Notes under the pieces: model-generated
Seen by the model: only the letters and a program-made list of their open reading frames with translations
The model's database searches: none
Told to the model about the DNA's origin: nothing
Shown here: piece after piece, positions 6,163 through 6,634 of the stretch
How the letters are laid out: each line of letters begins with the position of its first letter
Numbering within the stretch: the stretch's first letter is position 1
From: an uncultured Candidatus Saccharibacteria bacterium
GTDB taxonomy: Bacteria; Patescibacteria; Saccharimonadia; Saccharimonadales; UBA6022
Assembly: GCA_946479665.1 (NCBI GenBank)
Contig: CAMLGO010000043.1
Location: 1 to 6,634 of the forward strand
Length of the DNA stretch: 6,634 nt
Reading direction: 5' to 3'
Program-made: the position numbers and the translations under genes

Positions 6163-6216
6163 AGTGAACTCTCCTCTTTATTGGTCCGTCTCTCGGTTGG
6201 AGCCAATTAAATTATC
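6163..6216 (-). promoter_or_regulatory. 5' leader and strong ribosome binding site of the surface-protein gene
   Basis: AGGAG (6175-6171) lies 8 nt before the ATG, inside the purine run AAAGAGGAGAG; it is the only canonical Shine-Dalgarno placed ahead of a confident gene here. Upstream, ATTGGCTCC and GGACCAAT (6207-6199 and 6187-6180 on the - strand) can pair over 8 bp with one bulged C and an 11-nt loop. This places a hairpin just before the Shine-Dalgarno without covering it. It could protect the 5' end of a highly expressed mRNA (inference). Confidence 0.65.
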
Positions 6217-6222
6217 TTCATT

Positions 6223-6251
6223 ATTATATATCATTATTTGCAAAATGTCAA
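6223..6251 (-). promoter_or_regulatory. Consensus sigma-70-type promoter of the surface-protein gene
   Basis: TTGACA (6251-6246) and TATAAT (6228-6223) are both perfect consensus hexamers with a 17-nt spacer on the - strand, predicting a start near 6216 and a leader of about 54 nt. With the strong ribosome binding site this points to high constitutive expression. Confidence 0.88.
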
Positions 6252-6340
6252 TGCTTATGCTTTAAGATGTGTGCAAGCCGAGTTTTTAATATGCATCATT
6301 ATGGGAAAAATCAGATTATAACTTAATGTAATAGGGTTGA

Positions 6341-6412
6341 TCCGAGAAGATCAATCACGTCATGAGCACGAATGCTCGAATGGTAAGATTGATCTTCTAC
6401 GGAGGTTTCCGT
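6341..6412. other. Long intergenic inverted repeat with nested and competing hairpins
   Basis: AGAAGATCAATC (6345-6356) and GATTGATCTTCT (6387-6398) are perfect 12-bp inverted arms. TCCG (6341-6344) and CGGA (6400-6403) extend the stem by 4 bp past a bulged A6399. Inside the 30-nt spacer is a second stem, GAGCA/TGCTC (6364-6368, 6373-6377), with a CGAA loop. CGGA can alternatively pair in ACGGA-GGTT-TCCGT (6399-6412). The structure may be a cis-acting RNA switch, a small RNA, or a protein-binding site. The direction of transcription is unresolved: a TATAAC (6317-6322) could serve the + strand but has no good -35. The rest of the stretch 6252-6340 is AT-rich and shows nothing I can name. Confidence 0.5.
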
Positions 6413-6431
6413 GAAGTATAAAGAAGCGCGT

Positions 6432-6467
6432 GAGCAGCGCGCAGTCCCGAAGGGCTGCGCGCTGCTC
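6432..6467 (-). terminator. UUCG-capped hairpin terminator after the partial downstream gene
   Basis: Perfect 13-bp arms GAGCAGCGCGCAG and CTGCGCGCTGCTC flank CCCTTCGGGA on the - strand. The inner part can add two C-G pairs capped by the very stable cUUCGg tetraloop. It begins 12 nt after the TAA at 6480. The U-tract is imperfect (ACGCGC, then TTCTTT), so termination may be partial; the extreme GC stem may make up for that. The + strand has no U-tract after it. Confidence 0.6.
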
Positions 6468-6479
6468 GTGGTCTACGAC

Positions 6480-6634
6480 TTACCCGAATGGGTTATCGAT
6501 GTGACCATCGTTGCCGCCAACCGCTGGCTGATCCGGGTTTTTTACGGCCGGGTCGTTTGCGCCAGTTTCGGCTGGTTTCGAGGGCTTAACCTCGACCTTT
6601 GCCCCAGGGGCCTGCCCACCAGTTTCCTGCTGGG
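6480..6634 (-). CDS. C-terminal tail of an unidentified protein, 5' end outside the window
   Basis: Fifty codons plus two bases are open from the window edge to a TAA at 6480. The peptide is a hydrophilic, disorder-like tail rich in Pro, Gly, Ala, Asn and Asp (for example KPSKPAETGANDPAVKNPDQ, ending DGHIDNPFG) with no Cys or Trp. First codon positions are strongly biased to purines and C, with T first in only two of fifty codons. This is a coding signature and is better than that of the frame on the other strand. It is followed directly by a hairpin terminator. The stretch is more GC-rich than the genes to its left. Such tails occur on secreted or cell-wall-associated proteins, but nothing here identifies the product. 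Confidence 0.65.
   Translation of the reverse strand, partial: QQETGGQAPGAKVEVKPSKPAETGANDPAVKNPDQPAVGGNDGHIDNPFG

Noticed and set aside
6411..6634. + strand open frame starting GTG with GGAGG 5 nt upstream
   Set aside because: It is codon-register antisense to the better-supported - strand tail. The product is Trp-, Cys-, Val- and Arg-rich with no recognisable motif, first-position bias is weak, and the frame contains a 13-bp terminator-like hairpin. It is kept only as an alternative in the findings.

Overview
The window most likely comes from a member of the Candidatus Saccharibacteria (TM7) or a close relative in the Patescibacteria/CPR. This is an inference from three things: the style of the proteins (single-domain response regulator, multi-TM histidine kinase with a GAF-like domain, DUF11 surface protein with an LPKTG tail, and a small basic one-TM protein of a kind I associate with this group), compact gene packing, and promoters that sit almost on top of start codons. 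All genes read with the standard code and end in TAA or TAG, so no TGA reassignment is needed.

Layout. Positions 1-591 (+) hold the 3' two-thirds of folD. It converges, with a 4-nt gap, on a CheY-like response regulator (596-973, -). A short divergent promoter region (974-1053) separates the regulator from a three-gene + operon. That operon encodes a short AdoMet-decarboxylase (SpeD)-like protein (1054-1395), a GNAT-fold acyltransferase of LuxI/FeeM type overlapping it by 1 nt (1395-2204), and a 728-aa membrane sensor histidine kinase (2228-4414). The kinase gene overlaps by 39 bp the convergent gene for a 73-aa one-TM protein (4376-4597, -). A hairpin terminator (4615-4648) closes the next - strand gene, a signal-peptide/DUF11/repeat/LPKTG wall-anchor-type surface protein (4696-6162). 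That gene has a consensus -35/-10 promoter and a strong Shine-Dalgarno. A 317-nt intergenic stretch (6163-6479) holds this promoter and leader, a long hairpin with competing pairings, and a UUCG-capped hairpin. The window ends in the C-terminal tail of another - strand gene (6480-6634).

Working model. The SpeD-like protein, acyltransferase, sensor kinase and divergent response regulator form one cassette. A SpeD homologue with an altered active site could make an amine or SAM-derived product. A LuxI-like GNAT could acylate it. The multi-TM kinase could sense the product, or a related extracellular molecule, and signal to the single-domain regulator. This would be a signal-synthesis-and-sensing unit unlike the classical AHL systems. 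The gene order, coupling and motifs are seen in the sequence; the chemistry and the circuit are inference.

I see no rRNA, tRNA, CRISPR array, insertion sequence or integrase in the window.
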